Below, one piece after another: positions 31,643 through 43,400 of a stretch of DNA of 64,000 nt (position 1 is its first letter; each line of letters starts with the position of its first letter). The notes beneath the pieces are model-generated. The model saw nothing but the letters and a program-made list of their open reading frames with translations, was not told the origin of the DNA and did not search any database. The stretch lies in the NCBI GenBank assembly GCA_027919835.1, contig JANVFP010000031.1:1-64000 (forward strand), written 5' to 3'. The translations under genes were made by a program, and so were the position numbers. The DNA is from Lentinula raphanica. Its lineage: Eukaryota > Basidiomycota > Agaricomycetes > Agaricales > Omphalotaceae.

Positions 31643-32390
31643 CCTTAAATCCTGCCGACTTAGGGGGATTACCCACCAAATACCCGTACCTAATGGGGGG
31701 GATTACCGGGCAATTACCCAATGGGTATTACCCAGTCTGGGTAATACCCTGCCTCTAGTGCCAGGGGTCCTTGTCAGGTATTACCCAAGTTGGTAATACC
31801 TTACCAGTATATAATCATACTGCAATTGGTCAGTGCATGTAGTATGAGGCTTTTATGCATAGTCATATGCAGTATCTTAGCTCACAATTCTTTGTAAAAT
31901 CAAAATACCACTTTCTATGGGTAATACCACTCACTAGGAATTTCATTGATAGGCAGAAGGCTGCCACTGAAAGATAATACCAAGGATGGGTAATACCTTA
32001 GCTGGGTAATACCATTGGGTAATACCACCATTGGGTATTACCTTAGCTGGATATTACCTTAGCTGGGTAATACCACCATGGGGTATTACCTTAGCTGGGT
32101 AATACCACCATGGGGTATTACCTTAGCTGGGTAATACCACCATGGGGTATTACCTTAGCTGGGTAATACCACCATGGGGTATTACCTTAGCTGGGTAATA
32201 CCATTAGATGGGTAATACCACCATTGGGTATTACCTTAGCTGGGTATTACCATAGTTGGGTAATACCATTAGCTGGGTAATACCACCATTGGGTATTACC
32301 TTAGCTGGGTATTACCATAGTTGGGTAATACCATTAGCTGGGTATTACCATAGTTGGGTAATACCATAGGTGGGTAATAACAGTTCATGC
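31643..32390. repeat. Left subterminal array of GGTAWTACC motifs
   Basis: More than twenty copies of GGTAATACC/GGTATTACC, each a 9-bp palindrome. A ~32-bp unit (GGTATTACCTTAGCTGGGTAATACC plus spacer) repeats about five times at 32050-32200. Confidence 0.85.
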
Positions 32391-35388
32391 AGTCAACAAT
32401 AAATTAAATTGATTTGAAACAGTATTACTGCTTGTTATGCATTGTACACTCATTACAGTTGACAATTGAAAAACTTGTCCTTCATATACTTTTTAGCACA
32501 CTGATCTCAGTTCATCAATATAGTATAGATATAACATACTTCACTGTATACCTAACAAGCTTGAAGCAATATAATTTTGCACTCTGTGAAGTAACTATGT
32601 TTACAACAATCATAAAATTTTTAATTGAGTACATTAGGGTTATATCATTACGTCATCAGTTTTCTTTTTAGGTTATTGTATTTTCGAATAGAAAAATACA
32701 TTGTATGACATCATTTATCTTGATGTGCTAGAAACCACAGGTGAATTCAAAAATAGCCATAGTGAGATACTAGCTAGCTCAGGGACATCAAAATTACCTA
32801 AAAAGGAAATTGGTCTAAAAATAAAACTTGATCTCATCAGGTAGTGAAAAATCTGAAAAAAATCATAAAAATACTCAAATAATTCAGGGTTGCTTTGTTG
32901 GCCTTGAAAATGCAAAATAAAAAAAAAATGCAACACTTTTGAAAAATGACATCACTCCAAATCATACCAAATTTACTATACATTAGGTATATATGGTGTA
33001 CATGCTATTTTTAGCACATCTACTACCCTCAGACACTCAGGAAAGCTTATATCATTCAATATATTCACTGGCAGCATACTCACTGCTTATTATACTACAT
33101 GATGAAAAACCTTAGAGCAGTAGTAATGTATATCATACTCAATATACTTAATACACTCAACAGTGAAAAAATATCAGAACAGTATTCATGTGTGCTATAC
33201 TTAACACACTTAATACACTTTACAATGAAACAACTTGGAACAATATTATAGTAATGTATATTATACTCAACACACTTACTACACTTAATAATAATGAAAA
33301 ACCTCGGAACAGTGTTCATGTGTGTTATACTTAACATACTTCACAATGAAAAGCCTTGGACTCCAGTATTCATGTGTGCTATACTTACCACACTTAATAC
33401 ACTTTCAATAAATAACACTAGTAATATATATCATACTCAACACACTTATCACACTTAACAATGAAAAACCTCGGAACAGTGTTCCTGTGTATTATACTTA
33501 ACACACTTGAAACACTTAACAATGCAAAACCTTGGAACAGTGTTCATGTGTTTTATACTCAACACACTCAACACACTTATTAATGATAGTGAGTGTGTTG
33601 AGTATTCAGTGTGTTAACAATTATTATGCTTATTACACTCAACAGACTTCATCAGTAAGTATAAAACACCTTCAATGGAACATTGTTATACTATAACACA
33701 CATATAACAACGAGTTTTGGGCGCTTATGGGCGCTTATTTGGGGTTTTTGAGTCGAAATTCATTAATAGCACACTCAACAATTTTTGTGTGGCCTTTATA
33801 TTGTGTCAAAATGTTATTCATACCATATTCCTCTAGATACAATTCAGAGAACTTGAAAATTCAACATCTGGAGGTAGTTATATTGTGATCTTTTGTGATA
33901 TAACAGTGTTTTATGTAAATGTCAATGCATATGTCATTGTAATGCAAGTATACTGATGCTGGTTCATGAGGAAATCACTCCTACAGTCTACTGGCAGTGT
34001 CTGTACATGATTCAAATAGCTATCATGAAAGGTGGACTCTGTGATATACATGTACATGTTTCATGTACACTATCATCAGGAAAAATCTATCTAGGCCCAG
34101 GTTGCCTGGAGACACCCCCAAAATTCCAGGCAGTTTCAAGTTCTTGAAATGATTTTAAGTCAACCTTATGTCTTCAGGCTTACCTGAGTTGCTTTGAAAA
34201 TCTTTGGAAATCTTTGAGAATCTCTGGGAAGCCTGGGAAGCCTAAGCTTTTGGGGGGTGTCTCTAGGCTCTCTGGGCCCAAGGTATTTTTCCTGATGATG
34301 GATGTCTACACTTACATGTAACAATAGATGTCATATTCTATGACCCCCATTACAGATCTCTTAGCTGTATCACATGGAGTTAGCATAGAATAGATTGTAG
34401 GATGACTCTTTGCACCACCCAGTAACAGTTTGACTTCATAACATGGGTGTATGCATTGTCATTTGCATAAAACACCCTTAAATCATGAAAGATCATAATA
34501 TATTCAGCCCTACAGGCTATGTTTTTGAGTTCTCCAGATTGTATCTAGAACAATATGATAGACAAAATCCTGACACAATATAGAGCCCACACAAAAATTA
34601 TTGAGTGTGCTATTAATCAATTTCGACTCAAAAACACCAAATAAGCGCCCATAAGCACCCAAAACTCGTTGTTATAAGTGGGTTATAGTATAACAATGTT
34701 ACATTAAAGGTGTGTTATACTTACTGATGAAGTGTGTTGAGTGTAAAAGTATAATGAGTGATAACACTACTCCGAGGTTTTGATTGTTAAGTGTGTTATA
34801 TTCATTGATAAAGTGTGTTGAGTATAACATAATGCAGTAACACTGTTCTGAATTTTTTTAATTGTTAAGTGTGTTAAGTATAATACACATGAGCACCTTT
34901 CCGAGTTTTTTTTCATTATTCAGTATATTGAGTCAAGTGTGTTAAGTATAACACTGTTCTGAAGTTTTTCATTGTTCAGTGTGTTAAGCATAACACACAT
35001 GTTACTGTTACAAGGTTTTTTTTTGTTAACTGTGTTAAGTGTAATAAACATTGAGTATAGTAAATATATTGAATGATATAGGCTATCTGAGTGTTTGAGC
35101 CTGAGGGTGCTAGGTGTGCTAAAAATAGCATATAGATCATCTATATATAATGCCTGATAGTTCTGGTATGATTTGAAGTGATGAAATTTTTTACACTTGT
35201 TGCGTATTTTTTTTTATTTTGCATTTTCAGGGCCAACAAAGCAACCCTGAATTTTTTGAGTATTTTTATGATTTTTTTCAGATTTTTCACTACCTGATGA
35301 AATCAAGTTTTATTTTTGACCAATTTCCTTTTTAGGTAATTTTGATGTCCCTGAGCTAGCTAGTACCTCACTATGGCTATTTTTGAAT
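32391..35388. repeat. AT-rich palindromic core related to T1/T2
   Basis: Arms contain repeats of AATGAAAAACCT...GTTCATGTG (33100-33560) and their complements (34690-35040), and a conserved block around TTTTGGGCGCTTATGGGCGC (33716) and its inverse near 34645. The loop (about 33930-34450) holds a type A MITE. No genes are seen. Confidence 0.65.
34074..34297 (-). mobile_element. CATCAGG-family MITE, type A
   Basis: A 224-bp copy flanked by AT (34072-34073 and 34298-34299). The related T1 loop at about 27350 reads GTACACTATAGATGCC without insertion. Confidence 0.9.
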
Positions 35389-36590
35389 TCACCTATGGTA
35401 TTACCCACCTAATGGTATTACCCAACTATGGTAATACCCAGCTACGGTAATACCCAATGGTGGTATTACCCAGCTAAGGTAATGCCCCAAGGTGGTATTA
35501 CCCAGCTAAGGTAATGCCCCAAGGTGGTATTACCCAGCTAAGGTAATACCCAATGGTGGTATTACCCAGCTAAGGTAATACCCAGCTAAGGTAATACCCA
35601 ATGGTGGTATTACCCAATGGTATTACCCAGCTAAGGTATTACCCATCCTTGGTATTATCTTTCAGTGGCAGCCTTCTGCCTATCAATGAATGTGGTATTA
35701 CCCAGCTAAGGTAATACCCAATGGTGGTATTACCCAGCTAAGGTAATACCCAATGGTGGTATTACCCAGCTAAGGTAATACCCAATGCATCAGGAAAAAT
35801 ATTCCCATCTCTAGAGTCCCTAGAGATACCCCCCAATTCCTAGGCTGCTCAGAGATTTTTGTGAGCTTTGAAAGATCAAAAAACATCCTAGAGATCCTGA
35901 AAGATCCTGAAAGCATCTGAAAGCACCAGAAAGCACCAGAAAGCACTAGAAAGCACCCAGAGAATTTTTAGAAGCCTCAAAGAACTCAGATACTCTAGGC
36001 TCTCTGAGACTACCTAGGAATTGGGGGGTATCTCTGGGGACTTTAGAGATGAGAATATTTTTCCTGATGTGGTGGTATTACCCAGCTAAGGTAATACCCA
36101 ATGGTGGTATTACCCAGCTAAGGTAATACCCAATGGTGGTATTACCCAGCTAAGGTAATACCCAATGGTGGTATTACCCAGCTAAGGTAATACCCAGCTA
36201 AGGTAATACCCAATGGTGGTATTACCCAGCTAAGGTATTACCCATCCTTGGTATTATCTTTCAGTGGCAGCCTTCTGCCTATCAATGAAATTCCTAGTGA
36301 GTGGTATTACCCATTGATGGTATTACCCATAGAAAGTGGTATTTTGATTTTACAAAGAATTGTGAGCTAAGATACTGCATATGACTATGCATAAAAGCCT
36401 CATACTACATGCACTGACCAATTGCAGTATGATTATATACTGGTAAGGTATTACCAATTTGGGTAATACCTGACAAGGACCCCTGGCACTAGAGGCAGGG
36501 TATTACCCAGACTGGGTAATTGCCTGGTAATCCCCCCCATTAGGTACGGGTATTTGGTGGGTAATCCCCCCTAAGTCGGCAGGATTTAAG
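35389..36590. repeat. Right subterminal array of GGTAWTACC motifs
   Basis: The inverse of the left array, with the unit GGTGGTATTACCCAGCTAAGGTAATACCCAAT repeated. It is interrupted by the MITE at 35788-36069 and contains an extra internal duplication of the AGGCAGAAGG-type block (about 35660 and 36265). Confidence 0.85.
35788..36069 (+). mobile_element. CATCAGG-family MITE, type B
   Basis: A 282-bp copy nearly identical to 14886-15167. TG is duplicated (35786-35787, 36070-36071). The empty array unit reads CCCAATGGTGGTATT. Confidence 0.92.
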
Positions 36591-36603
36591 GGTGCCTGAA
36601 GTG

Positions 36604-37865
36604 TTCGGAACATGAGTGTATGTGCTACATTCTTGTGAATTACTCTGATGTTGACATCGCCTTGGTCTAGGATTTTGAACTTTACGCCCTTTTTGGAAGA
36701 GTGCCCCACTGTCCCTCATTTCTCAACGTAGTTACGGAACACAGCCCGATCGTAGAAAAAATGAGCCAACGCTCCCGAGTCAGCAAAAGTACGGGCGGCC
36801 CCCTGGGGGACGACAGGTTCTCTGATGGCAGCAAGAGCAGAGGCAGATAGGGCATATATGTGACCTTGAGAGATGGGTCCTTCCTCGTTAGTGAAGTGAG
36901 TAGCCGCATTAGCAGAAGGGGATAGTAAAGGTACATCCCGTTTTCCTTTCCACCACTTCGAATATTGACCCTGCTTTCCTCCCCCTAGCTTCCAGCAATT
37001 CTCTATTGTGTGCCCTTTCCCTCGGCAGTTTGGATTGTCGCAGCTCAAGTCCGGATTATTTGGGGTTCTATGAGCAGGACGGTTCTGGGATAACATGGCT
37101 TTGAGCTGTTCAACTTCGGCTTGTAACGCAGTTACTCGGTCACTGGGGGCGATTGACACTGGATTGGATTTCGTCCCTCCTCCCATATGTAAGAAGTATT
37201 CTTCTAGTCTCGAGACGATAACGGTAAAGCTCTTCTCCCCCATCAGGTTACCGGTTGCAATCAACCATGTGGGAGTTCAAGGAAACGAGTCCAGGAATAT
37301 TGTATTGAACTGGGTGGGTGTAATCTTCGCTCCACAGTCGTTAGCCTCTTTGAGTAACATTCTCATCTTTTCAGCGTATCCTCCTTCTCCGGCGATTTTG
37401 GACCCTTCGGCATATCGACATGCCCAAAGATTATCCTCTGTCCTCTGACGTGCAATCATCGTGACCTCTTGGAATTCGGTCTCGAGGTATTTCCATAGTT
37501 CGTGGGATGACAAACCGTGGGGAATACTGAGTCCGTCTGGATTCTTGATATTATTCCAGAGGGTCAGATAAGCGGACGGATTCGCGGAGCTCATATTCGA
37601 GCTCAGTGGGCGAGGGATCATTGATAGCCGTGGACGTGATTGGTATCAGTTTATTGGGGGTAGGCATCTCGCTCGTACTACTCGTGCTTGTCTGAGGAAG
37701 TGGTTGAGATTTCTGAGCTGTTACTTTTCCATCCCAGTAGAGGTGTAAACCTTTCAAACGTCCAGTAGTTAGGATGATGGCTTTGAATGATACATAATTT
37801 TCCCCGTTGAACTTCTGTTCTTCGGGTAGAGTTTGGATAGAGGTATAGTTGCTTGGGGTAGACAT
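36604..37865 (-). pseudogene. Copia gag and protease, broken
   Basis: Minus strand from ATG at 37865. Pieces in three frames give a UBN2/Copia-type gag (NGENYVSFKAIILTTGRLKGL; ARQRTEDNLWACRYAEG), a CCHC zinc knuckle (CDNPNCRGKGHTIENC, about 37010-37060), and an aspartic protease motif (FADSGALAHF, about 36760-36790). Frameshifts at about 37265 and 37600 prevent one product. The downstream pol lies at 30281-31630; the palindromic element separates them. Confidence 0.8.
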
Positions 37866-38690
37866 AGTCGTAACGCGGACTAGGTAGATTTGGCAATAGT
37901 AAGATCTTGAGTCATTCTTTTGATTGTTTTCAAAGTGTGATTCGTCTATTCTTGTGCAGTGTTAAAGCGCGGGGCCCATAACCTGACAAGAACAAGTACG
38001 ATATGTAAGTACGAGGTCGAGAACTCAGATGGTCACACTGTATGTGGGAACGACTGGAATTAGTACGTTACCTGACAAGAACGAGTACGATATGTAAGTA
38101 CGAGGTCAAGAACTGTAGAGTATACAATAAGTACTTGGGTAAGTACAAAGAGAACGCATATATGCTCACCTTCGGACGGTCACACTGTATGTGGGAACGA
38201 CTGAGGGAGTGGAAGTAAGTATCGAGAATAAATAAGTGATCATCAAGATCGAAGTAATAGATATTGGAAATGTGTTCGTATATCGAATAGATGAAACTAG
38301 TTATGAAGATGAGATGAAACATAAATATTCGAGAGTCCGTAGGTGGTAGGTAGAGGATACAACGGAGGGTAAAGGTTTCACGGAGGAAAGGATTCTTACA
38401 TGTAACATATATTCTTCGACATAACAGGTACTTACAAATATATTAGTTGTTCTACACACAACTGAGCTAGCTTCCCAACATCTTTCACATATATTTACAA
38501 GATTCTCAGGCTGGGATCTGCAACAGGAGAGTACAGATTGTGGATATACATAGTATATACAGGATGCAGCCATATCTACATTATGTGGTAGCCTGGCACA
38601 GGTGAATACATCCTGACCCCAATCTGTACATATACTACCATCCTGTACTGACCTGCACATGCCTTACAGGCAAATTGCCTTTTGCTGATG
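37866..38690. other. Non-coding stretch 5' of the Copia gag; possible LTR
   Basis: No gene seen. It holds direct repeats of a block around ACGATATGTAAGTACGAGGTC (about 37995 and 38090) and of GGTCACACTGTATGTGGGAACG (about 38030 and 38180). A segment from TGTTAAAG (37960) to ATAACA (about 38425) has LTR-like ends and lies where the 5' LTR of the Copia would be, but the partner LTR is missing, so this is only a candidate. Confidence 0.35.
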
Positions 38691-39277
38691 TGTTAGGACC
38701 GTGCCACCGACGGAGTCGGAGCTCCGATCAGAGACACAGAGGATTGTTGAACGTTAGTGTTGTTATTGAGCAACACCCTCGCCACGTTACCGTGTTCAAC
38801 CAAGAGAGCAGAGGAGGACGAGTACAACGTGTACGAAGTCCAACGGAGGTTCGGAGTCGGCGATGATCAACGATCAAGACGACACCGAGAGCACAGAGGT
38901 GAGTGTTAACGTTAACGAGGTAATCCAAGTTGATATTAAAACTAAGGTATGTAAGTATGTACAGGCTCCTTATATACTGTACAGATAGTCAGTCTAATCT
39001 AAAGTACAATAAGACGATACACATCTCGGTACTACAGCATCGGAGGTGAGAAAGACAATAAGCTATTGTAAAGTAAATCAATATAAAGGTCAGCTGAGCT
39101 GTCAGAGAATAAAACAATAAGATCATAATCAAGTATAAGACCAGACCGATGCGCCGACAGAATTGGAAGGAGGGACAAGGCGGACACTGCTAGGCATGAC
39201 TAGAGAGATTCAGGAAATCTCTAAGTCCAATCGCCGAGTGAAGCTCCGACGGAGCTCCAAAGATTATGGTCGTAACA
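38691..39277. mobile_element. Solo LTR (587 bp)
   Basis: Begins TGTTAGGACC and ends GGTCGTAACA, so it has TG...CA ends with a TGTTA/TAACA inverted repeat. It is flanked by the perfect 5-bp duplication TGATG (38686-38690 and 39278-39282). No internal coding region is present, as expected from recombination between two LTRs. The parent family cannot be named. It marks the edge of the repeat zone. Confidence 0.85.
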
Positions 39278-39282
39278 TGATG

Positions 39283-39564
39283 TCACTTCCTGCTTCATCA
39301 CAACTTCAATCTGTTTAACCCCAGGTGGCTAACCCCTGAAGTCCACCAAAACTTAAACAAAGGGCTGGCCATGTAGAGATCATAGCGCATAGCCTTAGAG
39401 ATCATAGAGCATACTGAGAAGATATACCAGATTTGTCAGAGATAAGGAAATAATCACAGTTTGTTCACACCCGCTACAACATCTGATGACTTTCATTCTG
39501 GACAAGTATGTACATACATGCCACGTCCGCGACGCGGTGGCCCCCTTCTGCACAGAAAATTATT
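39283..39564. other. Intergenic, downstream of TRAPPC5
   Basis: No gene or repeat recognised; it includes the likely 3' UTR of the minus-strand TRAPPC5 gene. Confidence 0.5.
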
Positions 39565-40361
39565 CTATTTTAGTATATCTTCCCTGTCCAATACAGACTT
39601 TTCAAGTTTTATAAGGATAGTCGTACGCGTTGGGTAAGTCGACGTGGGTGTGTGATGTGCAGTGACACGCGCGGGCTATGATGAATGCGTAAGATCAAAG
39701 GAACAGAAAATATTGATAGACCGACAAAACCCAGGCCATCCAGTACAGCTTCGACGATCCCGGCAGAAAAAGATGAACAGCTTAAACCGGCAAAGTCACG
39801 AGGAACAGAGATATGTCGCTCGATGAGTGGATCATTGTCGATAATCATGTCTGGGGATCGAATGAATTCCTGGGACAACTCGGCGAGGAAGAACGCACAT
39901 TCATCCACGTTTTCAACGCTCTTCTCAATTGCGTCAGCTGGCTTTCCATAGACAGCCCTCCAGACCTGGGTATGTATAGCCATGAGAGCGGGCAAGAGCC
40001 GAATCTCTCGTTTGGGAGCTTTCGAAGAGAACTCTGCACGATATGCGGTTATTTCGAGGACACGAGATCCAACACGATATCCGAGGGTATTCAGCCTGGG
40101 TAGATGAGCATGTAAGATGACGAGGTCAAAGAGATTTTCGTACCTCCTCTCCAAGTCATTAATCCCACCAACACGTTTCTGGGTATACTGAACGATTTCG
40201 GAAAAGAGAAAACTGAAAGAAGGGGCAGAGACCTCTGAGAGCCTTGACTTGTTCAAGTTACGTTCATAGATATTTGGTCTAGAAGCTGAAGTAGACTTTG
40301 AAGGCAAAGAGAACCTAGCGGAAGAAGTGGTTGGAGAGAGATGGTCGAGGGAAGAGTTCAT
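39565..40361 (-). CDS. TRS31: TRAPP complex subunit 5 (Trs31 / Bet3 family)
   Basis: A core subunit of the TRAPP tethering complex, which acts as GEF for Ypt1/Rab1 in ER-to-Golgi traffic. Three exons give 232 residues. Introns at 40096-40143 (48 bp) and 39676-39725 (50 bp) both have GT-AG ends; the first is in frame and would otherwise be read through. Family signatures are FLFSEIVQYTQKRV, LNTLGYRVGSRVLE, KREIRLL, WRAVYGKPADAIEKS, MIIDNDPL and the last-exon PARVTAH...TRTTILIKLEKSVLDRE. About 50 N-terminal residues rich in Ser/Pro precede the family core, usual in fungi. Its start lies 79 bp from the divergent PTP gene. Confidence 0.93.
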
Positions 40362-40440
40362 GAGGGGAGAGTGATTACCTAATTGGCATTGGAGATGACG
40401 TCAGAGGACCTAAAGCGCCATTTGAACACGAACGTCGACG
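40362..40440. promoter_or_regulatory. Divergent promoter between TRAPPC5 and PTP
   Basis: Only 79 bp separate the two start codons, so the genes must share regulatory DNA or initiate within each other's 5' regions. No TATA box is obvious. Confidence 0.5.
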
Positions 40441-43400
40441 ATGGCCCAGGATTTTTTCGGTACAAGGCGTGAAGGAGAGAGGATTGGAGACGATGTCGAC
40501 AAATTCGCAAAGGCAATCTCTCAAAGATCAGTTCTAAACCCTGCAATGAATCCCAAAGCCCTCGCTCCTACAAATCCAACAAATCCTCCTCCTTCTACAA
40601 CCATCAAGCCTTCTTCGTCTTTCGCCTTCATAGAGCCAAAAGATCTTTCTCCCTTGATCAACAACTCCTCTGCTCTCATCATTGACATTCGACCTCATGC
40701 CGCATATTCATCTGCCAGAATCCCAACAGCTCTCTCACTCTCCGTTCCTTCTACACTTCTCAAACGTCCTCTATTCTCCCTTGACCGCCTTGGAGCTATG
40801 CTTCCTTCTTCCTCATCCCGTTCTCGTTTCTCCGAATGGCCCAAATTCTCTACCATCCTCGTCTACGATGTCGATTCTACCGGATCTCCCTTCCTGCCCG
40901 AAGGAAGCAATATCCTAGGCCTCTTGCGGAAATTCTCTAATGATGCTGCATATTCTGGCAGTACTCTTCTATGGCTCAAGGGTGGCTTTCAGCGTGTCTG
41001 GCGGGAATGCAGAGATCTCGTCGACTTTCGCCCTCCCGATCCCGAAGCAGAAGAAGATTCAAACGAATCCGGAAGTTTGAAAACCGCACATCTCTCCTCC
41101 AAAGCATTCGGCAGTGGAACGACTACCAGGAACTCATTGGACATGTTCTCTCCCCAAAAGCGACCTCCATCCACCTTGAGCTTGCGTTCAAATGCGCCTC
41201 AAATGTCTGATAAAATCAACGTCACTTCTTCCATTCCCTTCAATCCCTTTTTCGACACAATAAGACAGAATATCGAACTCACTCAGGTATTTTATGCTTG
41301 AAAATGCGCATTTCAGAATTCTCACATCTTTTACAGGGTATAACTGAACGTATCCCACTCCGATTGCCCAAACGTGTTCTTAAGAGGATAAACGACCTTC
41401 CTTTCGAGTGGCTCCGCGAAATATCTCGGCGCGCTGACGTCAAGCCAGAAGATTCATTCTCCTCTGACGGCGACAACTCTACTCCTTCTATCTCCGATAC
41501 CGAATATCATTATGATTCACATCCAAAATGCTTCCCCCTGGCATTCCTGAGCGATATTTTGCTCGACATAGATCAACAGACCCTGCGCCCAAGCACCTCG
41601 ACCCTCCGCCTCCTGATCAAACATTGCTCGAGCAAGGCATGGAAGCGCTCGCCCAGCAGTTCTATCATATTGAGCTTGCGGAGCAGAAAAGGCTAATGGG
41701 TGTTATGAAGCATCATTCCGCAGAAAGCGATGTAATCTCTCGAGCACATCCGGACCGAAAGGATACAGTGGATCCAGCAGTAGCTCCCGAACATAGGCCA
41801 GGAAATTTGTGTTCAGAAGACGTTGAAAATGCCTCTGGACGAGGATTTTCTGTACCTTCTGTCAACCGACCCACAGGGTCGTCAGAATATGTTCGTAACC
41901 GAAAAAGCAGCCAGTTAAGCAGCATTTCATCAGGCCGTTACATACCTCCTAGTGTTTCAGAGTCAGACAGCGATCGCGGTGGAAATCAGAAATTCAAACG
42001 CACAGCTATTTTCCCGTATAGCATCACTGCAGGTGTAGAGAAAGGTGCCAAAAATCGGTAAGCACTGACAATTGCTGTGCTTGTTTCTGCTGGTTGCTGA
42101 GTTTTTGTCAGTTATCGACATATATGGCCCTTCGAACATGCTCGCGTGCGATTGCACTTGAGGCGACATTCTCCACCCCGCAAGCCATTCCAACCTGCAG
42201 ACCCAGATTCGTTTATCTCATTACCTACTAATCTCCACTCGACTGTATCATTTCCATCCCTCCCGCCTTCGAGTGCACCGTCCATTAGACCCTCAGGTGC
42301 ACTCACCGGGCCTATATCTTCTTTCTCTACCACCTCCACAGCTGGCGCTTCTATCTCCCGCTCCGCCTCTGATGCAGCGAGATCACCACGTCCGTCAAGC
42401 CGAATGAACAACCGACGCGGCGTCAAACCAAGTTTTGGGACTGGTGGACTGGGAGCAATCTCATCCTCTAATTTCAACTTCTCTTCTCCCGCACTCACTG
42501 CACCACTTATGTCAGGATTCAGCTCATCGGCAATTGGAGGCAGCGCCTTTAAACCTAGTTTCACCCGTATGCGCGCGCCTGCTCCAGCAGCGGGAAGTGG
42601 AGGGGAGACTACCGAGAGCGAACATGAGCCTGATGACTCGGAAAAAGAGAATAGTGGCAGGGAAGAGCAAGAAGACCATGATGATTATGTCAATGCATCT
42701 TACGTTCAGCCACTTTGTACCACTAGAAGATATATCGCGACGCAAGGCCCTCTAGAAGCCACTTTTGTTGATTTCTGGACGTATGTACCCTTTGGTCTTG
42801 AACTCTCTCAACCTGTCGTTACTAACATGGCCCTGATACAGTCTCGTCTACCAGCAGAACGTACATGTTATTGTCATGCTCACCCGTGAAATCGAAGGCT
42901 CGATGGTCAAATGTGGTCCCTACTGGAAAGACGAAGTTTTTGGACCTTTAAGACTCAAACTTATATCGGTTGAAGGTAATGACAGTGAGGGCAAAGACGA
43001 TGATGTAAGGAGGAAGATTGGTGGAGGAGATCCTGAAGCTAGTGGGTTTTTCTTCAACGCACCAACTAGCATGCCAGATACGAAGACAAAGAAAGTATCG
43101 AAAAATCCTGCTGATGCCATCATCAAGAGAACCTTCCTCCTGTCACATACAGGCTATCCTGATATTCCTCCTCGCAAAGTCGTTCAATTCCAATACCTCG
43201 AGTGGCCGGATATGAACGTCCCTGACGATCCTCGAGGAGTGCTGGGCCTAATCCGTGAAGTGGATCAAGCTGTCACCGAAGCTATGCACCTGAATGGACA
43301 AGGCGAAAAAGAGAACGAGACTGAATACGAAACAGAGGGGATTTCCAACAATGTCAACGCCGGAGTGCCCGCCATCATTCGACCTTCTCTATCTGGTACT

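Larger units (their letters stand above)
31631..36603. mobile_element. Giant palindromic CACTA-like element (non-coding)
   Basis: The ends are inverted: CACTTCAGGCACCCTTAAAT at 31631 and its reverse complement ending at 36603. A TTC duplication lies outside (31628-31630, 36604-36606). Inverted similarity continues inward for most of each arm, including a unique-looking stretch (TCATTGATAGGCAGAAGGCTGCC at about 31943 and its inverse at about 36270 and 35665). The outer arms carry arrays of GGTAWTACC and the inner part is AT-rich T-like sequence. Two MITEs are nested within. There are no ORFs of note. CACT termini, a 3-bp duplication and subterminal repeats suggest a non-autonomous CMC/EnSpm-type transposon; this class call is inference. 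Confidence 0.7.

Noticed and set aside
32050..32200. Regular repeats resembling a CRISPR array.
   Set aside because: The ~32-bp units have no unique spacers, the motif is palindromic, the array has a mirror copy at the other end of a transposon, and the genome is eukaryotic.
37960..38425. The 5' LTR of the Copia element.
   Set aside because: The ends (TGTTA...TAACA) and location are suggestive, but there is no partner LTR or duplication to test it, so it is mentioned only as a candidate within the non-coding stretch.
41439..41551. A 113-bp intron in PTP exon 2 that would fix the frame.
   Set aside because: The donor GTCAAG is poor, the length is twice that of all other introns here, and it removes plausible coding sequence. 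A missing base in AAAA is simpler, but the intron is not excluded.
42112..42564. Long minus-strand ORF opposite the PTP exon.
   Set aside because: It is a codon-bias shadow of the plus-strand Ser/Pro-rich PTP sequence, with no domain of its own.
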